The position numbers and the translations under genes are program-made. The notes under the pieces were generated by a model. The model was not told the DNA's origin and ran no database searches. It was given only the letters and a program-made list of their open reading frames with translations. Shown piece after piece: positions 15,601-22,864 of a stretch of 33,693 nt of DNA (the stretch's first letter is position 1; every line of letters begins with the position of its first letter). Source of the DNA: Kiloniellales bacterium (GTDB lineage: Bacteria; Pseudomonadota; Alphaproteobacteria; Kiloniellales; JAKSDN01); NCBI GenBank assembly GCA_022360075.1, contig JAKSDN010000872.1:1-33693 (forward strand). The letters are read 5' to 3'.

Positions 15601-16009
15601 GCGGCCGAAGAAGCCGCCAAGCAGAGGCGCCCATCAGGCTGGCGGCCAAGGCGAAGAGAGCAGCCGTCGCAGAGGCGTTCCAGGGCTCCGCCACGAGGCC
15701 TAGGAGCAAGACGACTGCAAGAACGAGGGCCGCGCCCACCGCGACTCGAAGGCTTGCACGCTTGCGCCTTTCGCTCAGGAGGCCCGCTAACAGGCAAAGG
15801 CCGAAGCCGGCAGCGGCAGCGGCCTCGAGGAGACGGCTCCAGCCTGTCTCCGCCGTGGCAGGTAAAAACGTTGACACGGGCCCCGCCGCCAGCGCCGCCA
15901 AGGCGGCGATCCAGTATCGAAATTCTTGACTCGTGGGATGGGCCTTCACCATCATGGCGAGAAGGACGGCGACGATGCCGGGGGCGAGAGCGGCATGGGC
16001 GCCGGACAT
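12614..16009 (-). CDS. membrane-bound multi-PAS/GAF sensor histidine kinase
   Basis: This is an 1131-residue sensor kinase. An N-terminal membrane part with about six or seven helices (1-205) is followed by a coiled coil (about 203-228), PAS 1 (about 229-345), PAS 2 (about 352-470), a GAF-like domain (about 475-620), PAS 3 (about 635-748) and PAS 4 (about 760-880). The HisKA domain has phospho-acceptor H907 in SHELRTPLN and continues with FGPIG...Y..YL.DV..SGEHLLSIINDILD, a form typical of alphaproteobacterial DivJ/PleC-type kinases. The ATPase domain shows N1023/N1027, DTGVGIG (1056-1062) and GTGLGL (1086-1091). There is no receiver domain and no adjacent regulator. Signal and partner are unknown; action in cell-cycle or developmental signalling is inference. 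Confidence 0.94.
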   Translation of the reverse strand: MSGAHAALAPGIVAVLLAMMVKAHPTSQEFRYWIAALAALAAGPVSTFLPATAETGWSRLLEAAAAAGFGLCLLAGLLSERRKRASLRVAVGAALVLAVVLLLGLVAEPWNASATAALFALAASLMGASAWRLLRPLGETEPGPARIASALLLIAAAAAFWQMGEALFLPTIPVEPGGLAFLTLSAGGAAATAVIAGAPLLQSREKLETLRKRLAEAEVRIRESEARFEDVAELAGDWIWEMGPDLRFSYASSRLEVVTGLGVDQFLGKRRDEAVKFDSMPEVWKNHVADLEARRPFRDFEYDYHAPDGKRHRFRISGKPIFDSDGAFLGYRGTGTDLTQEAKAKETARRLEKRLGAAIEILPQGIALFDADDRLVLVNDSFWTTTAQTPDTLRLGGTFDEMVEATAKSAPPTIADDEQQDYTARRRALHRQLPSEHIQQLSNGSWINVTERRTADGGSIILRTDVTAFKRWEEAFSTLISGQAEGREFLDVAAEALAKGLGYRWAAIGRFVDDVRVELISAFGAPLGPGMTYDLKGTPCDEVFRESAYCLFTDNVAEQFPDDEILVEIGARSYQGNLLFDDKGRPFGHVFALDDKPDTTGTNGKNLLSMIGSWVSIEIQRLDAQSSLVKSEARLREIIDHMAEGISIVDKDLNVVGFNDRFGELLELPPKLLRSGVSFEDIVRFNAERGDYGPGNVDEQVRSRIGLARRFEPHWIERTRPNGMVLDIRGNPLPGGGFVTTYADITERKRVEQALKESEERYALAMEGANEGLWDWTMAKGDVYVSPRIEAIVGLKAENCMIKAREWLRRVHEDDRSAYLKAFQAHLKGETDIYSAEYRIRGDDSRYRWILDRGLVLRDAEGRAYRMAGSIGDITVRKEAEQQLVEAKEVAEIANRTKSEFLATMSHELRTPLNAIIGFSDVMSQELFGPIGAAQYHEYLRDVRASGEHLLSIINDILDVSRAEAGLIDLVEEVIDLQPVIDSSLRLIRPRASEQRVELVTDIAPQVPRVKADERRIKQVLLNLVSNAVKFTNAGGCVTVALRGSRQEGVILSVADTGVGIGAEDIDRVLEPFTQVDAGYCRKHEGTGLGLALSRALVEQHEGTLSLESELGVGTVVTVRLPRDRVVADAA

Positions 16010-16168
16010 TTCGCGAACTACTCCTCTGGCGTCAGAGTGTCGGTCTTTCCGCAGCGGATTTGTATTGGCCCAGCTAGCATGGAATCGAACTGATGACTAA
16101 ACTAGCACAAACGATTCCTGCACCGGTCGATGCAAACCCCACCGTGTCACACTATCGCAATCTCTAGG

Positions 16169-16183
16169 TTACGTCTAAGTTAA
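16169..16183. promoter_or_regulatory. imperfect CtrA-type box upstream of the kinase gene
   Basis: TTAC-GTCTAAG-TTAA differs from the TTAA-N7-TTAA consensus at one base. It lies 160 nt upstream of the kinase start at 16009 in the 256-nt gap after apt. One mismatch in an 8-base consensus is not rare by chance, so confidence is low. Confidence 0.3.
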
Positions 16184-16241
16184 GAAGCGAAACCTCACGG
16201 CAGAGTAGTGCTTTTGCTCAATTCTTTCCTTGATTGCTTGG

Positions 16242-16269
16242 GTGATCTATTTGTTCAACTCTAGATCAC
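16242..16269 (-). terminator. hairpin overlapping the apt stop codon
   Basis: GTGATCTA (16242-16249) pairs with TAGATCAC (16262-16269) around a 12-nt loop and includes the apt stop codon at 16266-16268. No T-tract follows on the minus strand, so it may stabilise the mRNA end or need Rho. Confidence 0.35.
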
Positions 16270-16781
16270 TCGTCGTAGCTGACTAGTGTCGTGACGGGCA
16301 CCGATTGCTTGGCTCTGCCTTGCAGGAAGGTGAGCTCGATGATGCAGGCAGCGCCTCTGACATCGCCGCCGCACTGGTGCAGGAGATCCGAAGCTGCACG
16401 CATGGTGCCGCCGGTTGCCAGGAGATCGTCGAGCAGGACGATGCGCTGGCCCTGGTCGATGGCGTTCTCCTGCACCTCGATCGTGTCGGTGCCGTATTCG
16501 AGATCGTAGGTATAGGGGATCGTCGCGCCGGGCAGCTTGCCTTCTTTGCGTACCATGACGAAGCCGATCCCGAGCTTGAGCGCCAGGGGTGCCGCCACGA
16601 GAAAGCCGCGGGACTCGATGCCGGCGAGAACGTCCGGCTCGTGCTCCGCCACGGCCTCGGCCAGCCGGTCGACCGTGGTTTGCCAGGCCTTCGGATGCGC
16701 GAGCAGAGTCGAGATGTCGTAGAAGAGAACGCCCGGCTTCGGGAAGTCCGGCACCGTCGCGATGTGGTCCTTGAGGTCCAT
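16266..16781 (-). CDS. apt: adenine phosphoribosyltransferase
   Basis: The enzyme salvages adenine by joining it to PRPP, giving AMP and pyrophosphate. The 171-residue protein has the standard APRT layout: [27 protein letters not shown] at the N-terminus, [14 protein letters not shown] (about 55-68), [21 protein letters not shown] hood region, and the PRPP-binding motif [14 protein letters not shown] (about 113-126). The ATG at 16781 fits the family length; a longer in-frame start at 16919 would add 46 residues of unlikely sequence. An AGGGGGC site lies somewhat far upstream. It is divergent from the aminotransferase gene, and the 259-nt gap between them shows nothing I can name. Confidence 0.95.
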   Translation of the reverse strand: MDLKDHIATVPDFPKPGVLFYDISTLLAHPKAWQTTVDRLAEAVAEHEPDVLAGIESRGFLVAAPLALKLGIGFVMVRKEGKLPGATIPYTYDLEYGTDTIEVQENAIDQGQRIVLLDDLLATGGTMRAASDLLHQCGGDVRGAACIIELTFLQGRAKQSVPVTTLVSYDE

Positions 16782-17040
16782 GGATTTGAAGCGCCCCCTA
16801 ATCGCAAATCCCACGGTCGAGTTCGGCGGGCGGCATCCTACAAGGCTTAGTACTTCCGGACAAATTCCGCCGTGTGCAGGCGCGCGGTTTCGGCACGGCC
16901 GGGCCTGCGAGGCGGCCAAGCCTTGCCCCGCGGGTCGAAGCGGGCTTAAGTAGATCGAGTGATCTTCAGGGCGAAGCCGCCACGTCGGAAATCTCGGGCT
17001 GCCCCTTCAAGCCTTGTCAGCGGGTTTGCGATCCCAAGCC

Positions 17041-18396
17041 ATGTCCTTCGTCCTTCATCGACAGGCGACCAAAGTCCCGCCGCGTGCCGTGGCGGGCGAG
17101 GGCGTCCACATCATCGACCACGACGGCAAGCGCTATCTCGACGCTTCGGGTGGCGCCGCGGTCTCCTGTCTGGGCCACAGCCATCCGGCAGTGCTGCAAG
17201 CGATCAAGGATCAGATCGACAAGATTCCCTTTGCCCATACCGGCTTCTTCAGCAACGAGCCCTCCGAGCGCCTGGCCGAGCATTTGGTCTCGCGCGCGCC
17301 CGAAGGCCTGGGACGGGTCTATTTCGTCTCCGGGGGCTCGGAGGCGAACGAGACCGCGATCAAGCTTGCCCGTCAGTACTTCCTCGAGATCGGCGAGCCG
17401 CAGCGGCGGCGCTTCATTGCGCGGCACCAAAGCTATCACGGCAACACCCTCGGCGCCTTGGCCGTCGGCGGCAATCCGAAGCGCCGCGAGCCGTTCCAGC
17501 CGCTCTTGATGGAAACCAGCCACATCGCGCCTTGCTACGCCTATCGCCACAAGCGTCCCGAGGAAAGCGAGGAGGCCTACGGTAAACGCGCCGCGGACGA
17601 GCTGGAGGCCGAGATACAGCGGCTTGGGCCGGAGACCGTCGCCGGGTTCTTCGCCGAGACCGTGGTCGGTGCGACGCTGGGCGCGGTAGCCCCGGTCGCC
17701 GGCTATCTGAAGCGGATCCGCGAGATCTGCGACCGCTACGGCGTGCTCATGATCCTCGACGAGGTGATGTGCGGCATGGGCCGCACCGGGACGCTCTACG
17801 CCTGCGAACAGGACGGCGTGGCGCCTGACCTGCTGACCTGCGCCAAGGGCCTCGGGGCGGGCTACCAGCCGATCGGCGCCGTGCTGCTCGCCGAGCGGGT
17901 CTTCGCGGCGATCATCGAAGGCAGCGGTGCCTTCCGCCACGGCTTCACCTACATCGGCCACCCGACCGCCTGTGCCGCGGCCCTGGCAGTCCAGGAGTCG
18001 ATCGAGCGCGAGGCGCTGTTGGAGAACGTCGGCCGCCAAGGCACGGCTCTGCGCGAGGCGCTAGAGGATCGTTTCGGCAACCATCGCCATGTCGGCGACA
18101 TCCGGGGACGCGGTCTGTTCATCGGTCTCGAGCTGGTGCGCGACCGCGCGACGAAAGAGCCCTTCGACCCGGGCGACCCGGGCCTCGGCCTCTTCGCAGA
18201 GATCAAGCGGGAAGCCTTCGCGGCCGGCCTGATGTGCTATCCGGGCGGCGGCACGGCGGACGGCGTCGCCGGCGATCACATCCTGCTGGCGCCGCCCTTC
18301 ATCATCGAACCGGGCCATGTCGACGAGATCGTCGCCAAGCTGGGCGCCGCCGTCGACGTTGCGCTCGAGAAGGTCGCGTCGAAGGCGCCGGCGTGA
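17041..18396 (+). CDS. class III PLP-dependent aminotransferase
   Basis: This is a 451-residue fold-type I aminotransferase of the omega-aminotransferase group. Visible features are the N-terminal DHDGKRYLDASGGAAVSCLGHSHP, the cofactor-binding GGSEANETAIKLARQ (about 98-112) and YHGNTLGALAVGG (about 132-144), D240 in LMILDEVMCGMGRTG, and the Schiff-base lysine K269 in TCAKGLGAGYQPIGA. It transfers an amino group between an amine or omega-amino acid and a keto acid. The ATG at 17041 is used; a TTG at 17014 is possible, and no strong ribosome binding site is seen for either. The gene overlaps the BKACE-family gene by 4 nt, so the two enzymes should act in one pathway. The precise substrate is unknown. 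Confidence 0.93.
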   Translation: MSFVLHRQATKVPPRAVAGEGVHIIDHDGKRYLDASGGAAVSCLGHSHPAVLQAIKDQIDKIPFAHTGFFSNEPSERLAEHLVSRAPEGLGRVYFVSGGSEANETAIKLARQYFLEIGEPQRRRFIARHQSYHGNTLGALAVGGNPKRREPFQPLLMETSHIAPCYAYRHKRPEESEEAYGKRAADELEAEIQRLGPETVAGFFAETVVGATLGAVAPVAGYLKRIREICDRYGVLMILDEVMCGMGRTGTLYACEQDGVAPDLLTCAKGLGAGYQPIGAVLLAERVFAAIIEGSGAFRHGFTYIGHPTACAAALAVQESIEREALLENVGRQGTALREALEDRFGNHRHVGDIRGRGLFIGLELVRDRATKEPFDPGDPGLGLFAEIKREAFAAGLMCYPGGGTADGVAGDHILLAPPFIIEPGHVDEIVAKLGAAVDVALEKVASKAPA

Positions 18397-19229
18397 GCGT
18401 TACGGCGCTGGACCAGACGCCTCTCATCTTGGCCGTCGCCCCGAACGGGGCGCGCAAGACCAAGGCCGACCATCCGCGCCTGCCCATGACGCCATCCGAG
18501 ATCGCCGAGACCGCGGCGGCCTGCGCCGAGTCCGGCGCCGCCATGATCCATCTTCACGTGCGCGACGCGGCGGGGCGGCACAGCCTCGACTGCGGACTCT
18601 ATCGCGAGGCCATGGCTGCCGTGCGTGCCGCGGTCGGCGATCGCCTGGTGATCCAGGTGACCAGCGAGGCGGTCGGCCTTTACAGCCCGGCGCAGCAGAT
18701 GGCCATGGTCCGCGAGCTGCGTCCCGAGGCGGTAAGTTTGGCCGTGCGCGAGCTGATACCCACGGCGGGCGAGGAGGAGGAAGCGGCGGGTTTCCTCGCC
18801 TGGCTGCGAGCCGAAGGCGTTCTTCCGCAGTTCATCCTCTATTCGCCGGAGGATCTCGCACGCTTCGACGACTTGATCGACCGCGGCGTCGTCTCGGGCG
18901 AACGTCAGTCCGTGCTCTTCGTGCTTGGCCGCTACAGCGCCGGGCAGACCTCGCGCCCCGCCGAGCTGTTGCCCTTTCTAGCCGCCCGGCGTCGAGACCA
19001 CCTTTGGTCGCTCTGCGCCTTTGGGCCCCAGGAGACCGCCTGCGTCGTGACGGCGGCCGGCCTCGAGGGGCATGCCCGGATCGGTTTCGAAAACAACCTC
19101 TATCTGCCGGACGGCACTCTGGCGGCGGACAACGCCGATCTCGTGGCGGCCGCGGCGAAAGGGATCGCTGCGACCGGCCGGCCGTTGGCGAGCGCGGCAC
19201 AGGCGCGCGAAATCCTGGGTTCAGTCTGA
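18393..19229 (+). CDS. BKACE family 3-keto acid cleavage enzyme (DUF849)
   Basis: The 278-residue TIM-barrel protein belongs to the beta-keto acid cleavage enzymes, the Kce (3-keto-5-aminohexanoate cleavage) family, which combine a beta-keto acid with acetyl-CoA to give acetoacetate and a new acyl-CoA using a zinc ion. Visible zinc ligands are H53 and H55 in MIHLHVRD and probably E233 in IGFENNLYLPDG; the APNGARKTKADHPRLPMTP N-terminus is typical. It starts with GTG inside the stop of the aminotransferase gene (GTGA overlap), so the two are translationally coupled. The substrate could be an amino- or side-chain-modified beta-keto acid produced by, or delivered to, the aminotransferase. It is 21 nt upstream of the first TAXI receptor. 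Confidence 0.9.
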   Translation: MSVTALDQTPLILAVAPNGARKTKADHPRLPMTPSEIAETAAACAESGAAMIHLHVRDAAGRHSLDCGLYREAMAAVRAAVGDRLVIQVTSEAVGLYSPAQQMAMVRELRPEAVSLAVRELIPTAGEEEEAAGFLAWLRAEGVLPQFILYSPEDLARFDDLIDRGVVSGERQSVLFVLGRYSAGQTSRPAELLPFLAARRRDHLWSLCAFGPQETACVVTAAGLEGHARIGFENNLYLPDGTLAADNADLVAAAAKGIAATGRPLASAAQAREILGSV

Positions 19230-19250
19230 GAAGCGGTGCTCGTTCGAGTC

Positions 19251-20255
19251 ATGATGCGCTGGAAGTCGACAGGAGGTCTCGCTCGGAAGCTCGGGCTGTT
19301 CGCCGCGGTCGGTCTCGCGACGGCTGTCCTGTCGCTGCACGGGCGTGCACTCGAGGCCGAGGAGACGGCCCTGGTGCTCGGCACCGCGCCGGTCGCCGGA
19401 GTCTACTATCCGGCCGGCGGCGCACTCTGTCGCCTGATCAATGAGCGCCGCCGCGATCTGGGCCTGCGCTGCCTGGTCGAGAGCACCGACGGCTCCGCGG
19501 AAAACCTGAAACGGCTGGCGACGGGCGATCTCGACTTCGCACTGCTGCAGTCCGATTGGCAATACCACGCCTACCAGGGCAGTGGCCGTCTCTCCGAGGG
19601 GCCGCCGTTCAACGAGCTACGCGGGGTACTCTCCCTACACGCCCAGCCGTTGACCGTCGTCACGGCGCGGGAGAGCGGCATCGAGAGCTTCGACGACCTG
19701 AAGGGCAGGCGCGTCAACCTCGGGCCGGCGGGCTCGGCCGTGCGTGCGGCCTCGGAGATGCTGATCCAGAGCCTCGGCATGAAGGGCAGGGATTTTGCCG
19801 AGGTCATGGACCTGGGGGTCGACGAACAGGTGCAAGCGCTTTGCGCCGGCCTGATCGATGCCTTCATCCTACCGACGAGTCATCCCAACGGCGTGATCGC
19901 AGCGGCGACGGAGGGCTGTCTCGCCAGGCTGGTCGACGTGAAAGGTCGGGCCGTGGACGGCCTGCTCGCGGACTGGCCCTACTTCGCAACGGCCGCGATT
20001 CCCGGCGGGATCTATCGCGGCAATCCGAAGCTCATCGAGAGCTTCGGCGTGCGTGCGACGCTGGTGACCCATGCGGGACAATCGACCGAGGTCGTCTACA
20101 ACATCGTGCGCGCGATCTTCGAGCAACTCGAAACCCTGCGCGTTCAGCATCCGGCACTGGCGAGCCTCAGATCCGAGCAGATGGTCGCCAACGCGAACAC
20201 GGCACCGCTTCACGAAGGCGCGTTGCTCTATTACCGCGAGAAGGGCTGGAAGTAG
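19251..20255 (+). CDS. TAXI-family TRAP solute-binding protein 1
   Basis: This is a periplasmic receptor for a TRAP transporter. The 334-residue precursor has a signal peptide (cleavage near LEA, about residue 36) and the TAXI pattern LGTAPVAGVYYPAGGALCRL, the [11 protein letters not shown] segment shared with the two paralogues downstream, FDDLKGRRVNLGPAGS, and C-terminal LHEGALLYYREKGW. It diverges from the others in the ligand loops: GTAPVAG for GTGGVTG and NLGPAGSAVRA for [11 protein letters not shown] different ligand or a sensing role is therefore possible. Start choice is uncertain: ATGs at 19251 and 19254 and a GTG at 19236 exist, and none has a good ribosome binding site. It follows the BKACE-family gene by 21 nt. 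Confidence 0.9.
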   Translation: MMRWKSTGGLARKLGLFAAVGLATAVLSLHGRALEAEETALVLGTAPVAGVYYPAGGALCRLINERRRDLGLRCLVESTDGSAENLKRLATGDLDFALLQSDWQYHAYQGSGRLSEGPPFNELRGVLSLHAQPLTVVTARESGIESFDDLKGRRVNLGPAGSAVRAASEMLIQSLGMKGRDFAEVMDLGVDEQVQALCAGLIDAFILPTSHPNGVIAAATEGCLARLVDVKGRAVDGLLADWPYFATAAIPGGIYRGNPKLIESFGVRATLVTHAGQSTEVVYNIVRAIFEQLETLRVQHPALASLRSEQMVANANTAPLHEGALLYYREKGWK

Positions 20256-20624
20256 CCGGCCGCCAGGGCGGAGCGACGTGCCGCGGCGCGCGAGGTCGGC
20301 GGCGACGCTTTCGTGACCAGTTAGCGGTGGCCTTTCCAGCGCGAAACGTGTTCAATAGGCGCGCAAACGAAGAAAAAACTTGAACGATTCCAAGAGCGGG
20401 GAGCGTTGAGTTCTCGCCTTTCAGGGATGGCGCAGTTGTGTCGAAGCAATTGCGCCGAAATGGTACCGGGAGCGCGTTGGCAGGATGCCGCTGCAAGGTT
20501 TCCACGCCAGATCCGCGCGCGGCGATTCGGCCTTTGCGTGACCGGCAGAGCCGCCGGCCAATTCCGGCCGGGGGATTTCCCTTCCTTCCAGTCTTTTCGC
20601 AGAGGAAAGTGGGAGTGCGAATCC
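20256..20624 (+). promoter_or_regulatory. 369-nt gap with leader hairpin before TAXI receptor 2
   Basis: No credible gene is seen here; the open frame continuing upstream from receptor 2 would add 73 non-conserved residues before the signal peptide. A 10-bp hairpin with one G-U pair lies at 20429-20456 (GGCGCAGTTG with CAATTGCGCC, 8-nt loop). A short CCGGCC/GGCCGG stem occurs further on, near 20555-20575. The length suggests a separate promoter for the receptor 2 to permease part, but no strong -35/-10 pair could be assigned. Confidence 0.35.
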
Positions 20625-21605
20625 ATGAATAAGTTCCTGTCGACGTCGATTGTGGCGGGCTTTGTTTTCGCGGCCTCGATGGCCGGCTCGATGCCGGGCG
20701 AGGCGGCGGATCAGAAGTTCATCAGCATTGGGACGGGCGGCGTCACCGGCGTCTACTATCCGACGGGCGGTGCGATTTGCCGCCTGGTCAACAAGGGCCG
20801 CAAGGAGCACGGCGTGCGTTGCTCGGTCGAATCAACCGGCGGCTCGGTCTACAACATCAACACGATCAAGGAACGCGAGCTCGACTTCGGCGTCGCCCAG
20901 TCGGACTGGCAGTATCACGCCTACAACGGCACGTCGAAGTTCGAGGACGCCGGCGCCTACAAGGATCTGCGGGCCGTCTTCTCGGTCCATCCCGAGCCCT
21001 TCACGGTCGTGGCGCGGGCCGACGCCGGGATCAGCAACTTCGAGGATCTCAAAGGCAAGCGCGTCAACATCGGCAATCCCGGCTCCGGACAGCGGGGCAC
21101 CATGGAGGTGCTGATGGAAGCGGTGGGCTGGAGCACGTCGGACTTCGCCCTGGCCTCGGAGCTGAAATCGGCAGAGCAGTCGCAAGCGCTCTGCGACAAC
21201 AAGATCGACGCCATGGTCTTCACCGTCGGGCATCCCTCGGGATCGATCAAGGAGGCCACCACCTCCTGCGACTCCGTGCTCGTCAACGTCACCGGCGCGG
21301 CCGTCGACCAGCTGGTGAACGACAACGCCTACTATCGCTCGGCGACGATTCCGGGCGGCATGTACCGCGGCTCGGACAGCGACGTTCGCACGTTCGGCGT
21401 GGGCGCGACATTCGTGTCCTCGACGGACGTTCCGGAGGACGTGGTCTACGTCGTGGTCAAGGCGGTCTTCGAGAACTTCGATCAGTTCAAGAAGCTGCAC
21501 CCGGCCTTCGCCAACCTCGATCCCAAGGAGATGATCAAGGACGGGCTTTCCGCGCCGCTGCATGCCGGGGCGGAGAAGTACTACAAGGAAAAGGGCTGGA
21601 TGTAG
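20625..21605 (+). CDS. TAXI-family TRAP solute-binding protein 2
   Basis: This is a 326-residue periplasmic receptor with a signal peptide (cleavage near GEA, about residue 27). It has the standard TAXI landmarks [67 protein letters not shown], and [15 protein letters not shown] at the end. The paired Cys in AICRL and VRCSV probably forms a disulfide, also present in receptors 1 and 3. TAXI proteins characterised so far bind organic acids such as glutamate or 2-oxoglutarate. The ATG at 20625 is fixed by the signal peptide and a GGGAG site. It is 202 nt upstream of receptor 3 and should deliver to the fused permease at 22865. Confidence 0.93.
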   Translation: MNKFLSTSIVAGFVFAASMAGSMPGEAADQKFISIGTGGVTGVYYPTGGAICRLVNKGRKEHGVRCSVESTGGSVYNINTIKERELDFGVAQSDWQYHAYNGTSKFEDAGAYKDLRAVFSVHPEPFTVVARADAGISNFEDLKGKRVNIGNPGSGQRGTMEVLMEAVGWSTSDFALASELKSAEQSQALCDNKIDAMVFTVGHPSGSIKEATTSCDSVLVNVTGAAVDQLVNDNAYYRSATIPGGMYRGSDSDVRTFGVGATFVSSTDVPEDVVYVVVKAVFENFDQFKKLHPAFANLDPKEMIKDGLSAPLHAGAEKYYKEKGWM

Positions 21606-21620
21606 GCAACAAGCGCGACG

Positions 21621-21640
21621 GGGCGGCCGGGAGGCCGCTC
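21621..21640 (+). terminator. intercistronic hairpin after TAXI receptor 2
   Basis: GGGCGGCC (21621-21628) pairs with GGCCGCTC (21633-21640) through a 4-nt GGGA loop, one G-U pair included. It is followed by CCTCTTTG rather than a clean T-run. Hairpins behind binding-protein genes often stabilise the upstream message and reduce read-through into the next gene; this use is inferred. Confidence 0.4.
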
Positions 21641-21807
21641 CGCCGCCTCTTTGTAAGTGTAGTTTGGAAGCATTGCGAGGCAGCCGCCGAGACGAGACGC
21701 GCTGCCAAAGTGATTGGCGCTCGCGATTCCGCATTGGATGAGATTCGCGGGCGGGAGCTAACATCGGTAGACCCATAGTCGAACGCCGCAAGGCGCGGGA
21801 GGCGATG

Positions 21808-22776
21808 ATGAAGCAGACCACCGGTCTGGCCGCCGTCCTAACCCTGACGATCGGTCTCCTCGCCTTGGCCCCCAAGGCTGCTATGGCCGAGGAGATCCTG
21901 ATCGGCACCGGCAGCACGGAGGGCGTCTACTACCAGGTGGGTCGTGCGATCTGCCGGCTGGTCGAGCGCAACGTCGAGGGCATGACCTGCAGCGCGCTCG
22001 CTACCGAGGGCTCGCTGTTCAACCTGAGCAATGTCACGGGGGGAGCGATCGAGCTCGGTCTCGCGCAGTCGGACTGGCAGTTCCACGCCTACGGAAAGTC
22101 TGGCCCCTTCGCCTTTGCCGATGGTTCATTCGAGAATCTGCGCGCGCTCTTCTCGGTGCACGGCGAGCCCTTCACCCTGGTGGCGCGGCAGGACTCGGGG
22201 ATAGAGAGCTTCGACGATCTCAAAGGCCGACGGGTCAACATCGGCAACCCCGGATCCGGCCAGCGCGCGACCATGGAGGTCGTCATGGCGGCCAAGGGCT
22301 GGACCATCGACGACTTCCTCGTCGCCCAGGAATACAACGCCGCGGAGCAATCGCTCGCGCTCTGCAACGATCGTATCGAGGCGATGGTCTATACCGTCGG
22401 CCATCCCAATGCCTCGATCAACAAGGCCACCGGCCTCTGCGCGGCGCGACTGGTCGATGTGACCGGGCCGGAAGTCGACAAGCTCGTATCCGACAATCCC
22501 TATTACGCCTATGCGACGATTCCCGGCGGGATCTATGCGAGCAATCCCGATTCCGTGACGACCTTCGGCGTCAAGGCGACACTGGTGAGTTCCGCCGATG
22601 TCGATGCGGAGACGATCTACGCCGTCGTCAAGGCGGTCTTCGACAACATCGAGCAGTTCAAGCGCATGCACCCGGCCTTCGGCACCCTCGAGCGCGGCAG
22701 GATGATCTGGGAGGGCCTGTCCGCGCCGCTCCACGAGGGTGCCGAGCGCTACTACCGCGAACAGGGCCTGATGTAG
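21808..22776 (+). CDS. TAXI-family TRAP solute-binding protein 3
   Basis: The third receptor of the cluster has 322 residues and a signal peptide ending in AMA (about residue 27). It shares [51 protein letters not shown] and PLHEGAERYYREQG with its neighbours and is clearly closer to receptor 2 than to receptor 1. The ATG at 21808 has a GGGAGG site 5 nt upstream; the adjacent in-frame ATG at 21805 would leave only 2 nt. It is 88 nt upstream of the permease, the position where a cognate receptor is expected. Differences such as GSTEG against GGVTG in the binding loop suggest altered ligand preference. Confidence 0.93.
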   Translation: MKQTTGLAAVLTLTIGLLALAPKAAMAEEILIGTGSTEGVYYQVGRAICRLVERNVEGMTCSALATEGSLFNLSNVTGGAIELGLAQSDWQFHAYGKSGPFAFADGSFENLRALFSVHGEPFTLVARQDSGIESFDDLKGRRVNIGNPGSGQRATMEVVMAAKGWTIDDFLVAQEYNAAEQSLALCNDRIEAMVYTVGHPNASINKATGLCAARLVDVTGPEVDKLVSDNPYYAYATIPGGIYASNPDSVTTFGVKATLVSSADVDAETIYAVVKAVFDNIEQFKRMHPAFGTLERGRMIWEGLSAPLHEGAERYYREQGLM

Positions 22777-22800
22777 GCATGCCCGTAAAGGACGGCGGAC

Positions 22801-22833
22801 CGCCTGAGGCGACGCTCCCAGCGCGGTCAGGCG
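22801..22833 (+). promoter_or_regulatory. intercistronic hairpin before the TRAP permease
   Basis: CGCCTGA (22801-22807) pairs with TCAGGCG (22827-22833), with a small CGCT/AGCG stem possible inside. It lies between receptor 3 and the permease, a usual place for a structure that keeps receptor mRNA more abundant than permease mRNA. No T-run follows. Confidence 0.4.
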
Positions 22834-22864
22834 ACAAGAGAGGCACGAACAGGGGGACGACAAG

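Noticed and set aside
20406..20624. N-terminal extension of TAXI receptor 2 by 73 codons
   Set aside because: The extension is not protein-like and would bury the signal peptide; the ATG at 20625 has its own ribosome binding site.
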